The position numbers were made by a program, and so were the translations under genes. Shown here one piece after another: positions 61,226 through 64,000 of a stretch of DNA of 64,000 nucleotides. The notes beneath the pieces were generated by a model. The model was given only the letters and a program-made list of their open reading frames with translations, did no database searches and had not been told where the DNA came from. The stretch is from Actinomyces sp. oral taxon 414. Its GTDB lineage: Bacteria > Actinomycetota > Actinomycetes > Actinomycetales > Actinomycetaceae. Location of the stretch: NCBI RefSeq assembly GCF_001278845.1, contig NZ_CP012590.1:1364001-1428000 (forward strand), read 5' to 3'. The first letter of the stretch is position 1. Every line of letters begins with the position of its first letter.

Positions 61226-62329
61226 ATGTCACCGCAGTCCACGCCCCGAGGCTGGGTCCTGGGCCGCATCGGCGGCGCCGACATCGTCGTCCAACCGGCC
61301 TCGGCCCTGCTCGGGCTGCTCATCGCCGGCTCCTGGTACCCGCTGGCCGCCGACGCCCTAACCGGCCTGAGCGCGCCCGCCGTCGCCGGGGCCGTCGCCG
61401 CCACCGTAGTGGGCGCGGCCGTAAGCATCCTCGCCCACGAACTCGCCCACGGCGCCGTGGGCGCCGCCCTGGGCCGCCGCCCCGTCCTGTACGAACTGCA
61501 CCTGTGGGGCGGGCGCACCACCTTCGGCCCCGCCACCGCCTGGCGCCCCTGGAAAGACGCCCTGACCTCCCTGGCCGGCCCCGCCGCCAACCTGGCCCTG
61601 TGGGCCGCCGGCCGGGCGGCCCTGGAAGCGGCCCTCCCGCCACTGGCCCCCGCCTTCGCCCTGTGGGCGCTGACCTGGGTCAACCTCGCCCTGGCCGTCT
61701 TCAACGCCCTGCCCGCCCTGCCCCTCGACGGCGGCCACGCCCTGGCCGCCGCCGTCGAGCAGATCACCGGACGGGCCCGGCTCGGCCGCACCATCGCCGC
61801 CTGGGGCGGCCTGGCCGTCATCACCGCCATCGCCTGGCAGTGGATCGCCCGCCCCCTGCTCGCATCCGGGCACCGGCCCGACTCCTTCTCCCTCATCCTG
61901 GCCGTCATGGTGGCCTGGCCCATCGCCGCCACCAGCTGGCGGGTGCTCGGACTCGGACGGGAGCAGCGGGCCGCCGCCCGCCTCGACCTGCGCGACCTGG
62001 CCCGCCCCGTGACGGTGGTGCCCTCCGACACCGGCCTGGAACGGATCCGCCACATCCTGGACGACGGCGCCGCCCTCATCCTCGTCACCGACGGACCGAC
62101 CCTGCTGGGCGTCATCGACACCGCCGGCCTGGACGGACTGGGCGCCATGGACGAGCAGCGGGCCACAGCCGGACAGGTCTGCCTGGCCCTGCCCGCCCGC
62201 GCCGTGACCACCGCCACCACCGGACCCGAGGCCGCCCGGGCCCTCAAGACCGCCCGCACCGTCTCGCGCTGGCTCGTCCTGGTCGAGGACGGCCGCATGA
62301 GCGGCGCCGTGCCCACCGGAGCCAAGTGA
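61226..62329 (+). CDS. M50 site-2-protease-type intramembrane metalloprotease with CBS-like tail
   Basis: This 367-aa membrane zinc protease of the SpoIVFB/Rip3 type cleaves within membranes. It has the zinc motif HELAH at about residue 71, the third ligand in NALPALPLDGGH (Asp near 168), and about six helices. The C-terminal portion, from about 255, has a short CBS-like regulatory region (RIRHILDDGAALILVTDGPT ... GVIDTAGL). TAGGCT (61213-61218) ends 7 nt before the ATG, so the mRNA is probably leaderless. It is divergent from the nuclease gene. The substrate is unknown. Confidence 0.88.
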   Translation: MSPQSTPRGWVLGRIGGADIVVQPASALLGLLIAGSWYPLAADALTGLSAPAVAGAVAATVVGAAVSILAHELAHGAVGAALGRRPVLYELHLWGGRTTFGPATAWRPWKDALTSLAGPAANLALWAAGRAALEAALPPLAPAFALWALTWVNLALAVFNALPALPLDGGHALAAAVEQITGRARLGRTIAAWGGLAVITAIAWQWIARPLLASGHRPDSFSLILAVMVAWPIAATSWRVLGLGREQRAAARLDLRDLARPVTVVPSDTGLERIRHILDDGAALILVTDGPTLLGVIDTAGLDGLGAMDEQRATAGQVCLALPARAVTTATTGPEAARALKTARTVSRWLVLVEDGRMSGAVPTGAK

Positions 62330-62337
62330 CGACAACC

Positions 62338-63135
62338 ATGACCCCCTCCACCCCGACCCCCCACGACCCGCCCGCCCGACGCCGCCTGCCGCGCAGAGGA
62401 CTGGCCGGCGTCGCCCTCCTGACCGCCGGCGCCCTGGGTGCGGCGGGCGGCGCCGCCCTCACCCACCGCCTCGACACCCACCTGGCGCCCACCGACCGGG
62501 TCGCCCCGGCGCCCACGGGCCCCGGCGCCCTCACCGCCCGCGTCCTCCTCCAGGGCCCCGACAACGCCCCCCGCGCCTGCATCACCTTCGACGACGGCCC
62601 CGACCCCACCTGGACGCCGCTCGTCCTGGACCTCCTCGCCGCCGCCGGCGCGAGCGCCACCTTCTTCGTCCTGGGCCAGGCCGCCACCGCCCACCCCGAC
62701 CTCATTGCCCGCGAAGCCGGGGCCGGCCACGAAATCGGCGTCCACAACTGGGTCCACACCGACGTCTACAGCGCCGACGCCGACCACCTGCGCGCCGACG
62801 TGGACCGCACCATCGCCGCCATTGAGGCGGCCGGCGCCCCGCGACCGGGGCTGTGGCGCCCGCCCTACGGGCGCATTGACGCCCCCGCCCTGGCCGTGGC
62901 CGCCGAACGCGGACTCGACCTGCTGCTGTGGAGCGAGCACACCCCCAGCGCCGAACACGCCCGCGCCCTGACGACGCGCGCCCACGCCGGCTCGATCATT
63001 CTGTGCCACGACGGGCGCACCCAGCCCAGCCGGGAACTGCTGGAGGCGGTGGGTCAGTCCCTCATCGCGCTCGCGGACCGGGGACTGACCTTCGTGACCG
63101 GCTCCCAGATGCTCGCCGCTACACTGGCGCCATGA
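62338..63135 (+). CDS. Secreted polysaccharide deacetylase (NodB domain)
   Basis: This 265-aa protein has an N-terminal Arg-rich, hydrophobic segment (RRGLAGVALLTAGALGAAGG) that serves as a signal or anchor, followed by a NodB hydrolase domain. Motif 1, ITFDDGPDPTW, is intact; motif 2 reads GVHNWVHTDV (usually HSxxHP), with the histidines kept. Motif 3 is WRPPYG. It would remove acetyl groups from peptidoglycan or another glycan outside the cell. It starts 8 nt after the M50 stop (a GTG 12 nt upstream also fits) and is coupled to the next gene. Confidence 0.88.
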   Translation: MTPSTPTPHDPPARRRLPRRGLAGVALLTAGALGAAGGAALTHRLDTHLAPTDRVAPAPTGPGALTARVLLQGPDNAPRACITFDDGPDPTWTPLVLDLLAAAGASATFFVLGQAATAHPDLIAREAGAGHEIGVHNWVHTDVYSADADHLRADVDRTIAAIEAAGAPRPGLWRPPYGRIDAPALAVAAERGLDLLLWSEHTPSAEHARALTTRAHAGSIILCHDGRTQPSRELLEAVGQSLIALADRGLTFVTGSQMLAATLAP

Positions 63136-64000
63136 CCGAGCCGGACCCCGGCGCGACGCACAGCGCCCACTTCGCCGACAACCGCGCCAACTGGGACGAC
63201 CGCGCCGCCCTCCACGAGGCCGCCGGGTACGGCATTGCCGAGCTGCTCGCCTCGCCCGGGGCGATCACGAAGGATGTCGCCGCCGACCTGGGGCGCCTGG
63301 GGGACCTGACCGGCCTCGACGTCATCCACCTCCAGTGCCATCTGGGGCTGGACACGATCAGCCTGGCCCGGCTGGGGGCGCGGCGCGTCGTCGGCCTCGA
63401 CCTGTCCGCCCGGTCGCTGGAGCGGGCTCGGGACCTGGCGCGGCGGGCCGGGGCCCGCATCGAGCTGGTCGAGTCCAATGTCTACGCGGCCCGAACGGCC
63501 GTGACCGGAGACTTCGACCTGGTCTACACCACGCTGGGCGTGCTGTGCTGGCTGCCCGACGTCGGCGCCTGGGCGCGCGTCGTGGCCCGTCTGCTGCGCC
63601 CCGGCGGGCGCCTCGTCCTGCGCGACGACCATCCCGTCTTCATGGCCGTGGGGGACGACGCCTCCCGCGGCCTGACCCTCCACGAGCCCTACTTCCAGCG
63701 GGACGAGCCCATGACCTGGCAGAACGAGGGCTCCTACGTGGAGGCGCCCGCGGGCGCCGCGCCCATCGCCCACCCCTGCAACCACCAGTGGAACCACGCG
63801 GTGGGGGAGATCCTCACCGCCCTGCTGGAGGCGGGCCTCGTCCTGGAGGAGGTGGGCGAGACCCGGGTGAGCGCCTGGCGCCGCTGGCCCGACCTCATGG
63901 AGCCCTGCGAGGACGGCTACCGCTTCACCGATCCGGCGCTGCGCGACATGCTGCCCCTCCAGCTCGTCGTCGTCGCCCGCCGGCCGGACCCCGCCGCACT
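63132..64000 (+). CDS. Class I SAM-dependent methyltransferase (3' end beyond window)
   Basis: The first 289 codons are present without a stop. The SAM site is VIHLQCHLGLDTISLARLGA, followed by VVGLDLSARSLERARDLA, DFDLVYTTLGVLCWLPDVGA and LLRPGGRLVLRDDHPV. The N-terminus FADNRANWDDRAALHEAAGY is typical of a family of small-molecule methyltransferases. It is coupled to the NodB gene (ATGA). Its substrate is unknown. The visible part is nearly full length for the family. Confidence 0.85.
   Translation, partial: MTEPDPGATHSAHFADNRANWDDRAALHEAAGYGIAELLASPGAITKDVAADLGRLGDLTGLDVIHLQCHLGLDTISLARLGARRVVGLDLSARSLERARDLARRAGARIELVESNVYAARTAVTGDFDLVYTTLGVLCWLPDVGAWARVVARLLRPGGRLVLRDDHPVFMAVGDDASRGLTLHEPYFQRDEPMTWQNEGSYVEAPAGAAPIAHPCNHQWNHAVGEILTALLEAGLVLEEVGETRVSAWRRWPDLMEPCEDGYRFTDPALRDMLPLQLVVVARRPDPAA

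Overview
This is a 64-kb stretch of a very high-GC actinobacterial chromosome. The best fit is the Actinomyces / Actinomycetaceae group. That is inferred from base composition and frequent GTG starts, from a SepH/DUF4193/DUF3710/OB-fold/DUF3159/TrkA-TrkA/APC/TRAM-methyltransferase block whose order matches other actinobacteria (for example M. tuberculosis Rv2689-Rv2703), and from the kinase-prenyltransferase pair that resembles the pknL/idsA neighbourhood. No 16S rRNA is present, so the genus is not proven.

Layout. 1-4.6 kb: the tail of an unknown protein, then a PASTA Ser/Thr kinase and a polyprenyl diphosphate synthase. 4.7-15.8 kb: the primary sigma factor, a DUF7455 protein, topoisomerase IV B and A subunits separated by a tandem GNAT protein, DUF5998 and an alkaline-phosphatase-superfamily enzyme. 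15.8-24.8 kb: the cell-division/potassium/RNA-modification block (sepH, DUF4193, DUF3710, OB-fold, DUF3159, two TrkA proteins, APC permease, TRAM RNA methyltransferase). 24.9-34 kb: a secreted propeller-like protein, aconitase, a 1-kb nest of inverted repeats, a NarL-type two-component system and a divergent ABC exporter. 34-36 kb: a nine-repeat CRISPR array with no cas genes, followed by lower-GC DNA without a recognisable gene. 36-49.6 kb: a large repeat-bearing membrane protein and a set of housekeeping and accessory genes (flavin disulfide reductase, YbaK, GNAT, TrmL, SDR, PEBP, PAP2, thymidine kinase, DUF222-HNH, AI-2E, mutarotase). 49.7-64 kb: tRNA-Leu(GAG), a membrane protein, a GNAT-MazG fusion, a broken MFS gene, M3 peptidase and NDH-2-like operon, a siderophore-type FecCD uptake operon, aldo/keto reductase, RecB-type nuclease, M50 protease, NodB deacetylase and a partial methyltransferase.

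The most notable signals are these. (i) A small gene downstream of sepH is a chimera of the DUF4193 5' end and the sepH 3' end. (ii) The primary sigma factor carries a pectate-lyase-like beta-helix segment between its acidic N-terminus and its sigma core. (iii) Two families of short palindromic elements, exactly 75 bp (three copies) and 120 bp (two copies), mostly lie in gaps between convergent genes, and one copy of each sits inside a 1-kb inverted repeat. (iv) The array is an orphan CRISPR. (v) At least fifteen genes have a TANNNT-type -10 element 6-8 nt before the start codon, which suggests widespread leaderless transcription. (vi) Several genes are fused, broken or lack a start codon: GNAT-MazG, the MFS remnant, the first FecCD permease and the PAP2 phosphatase.
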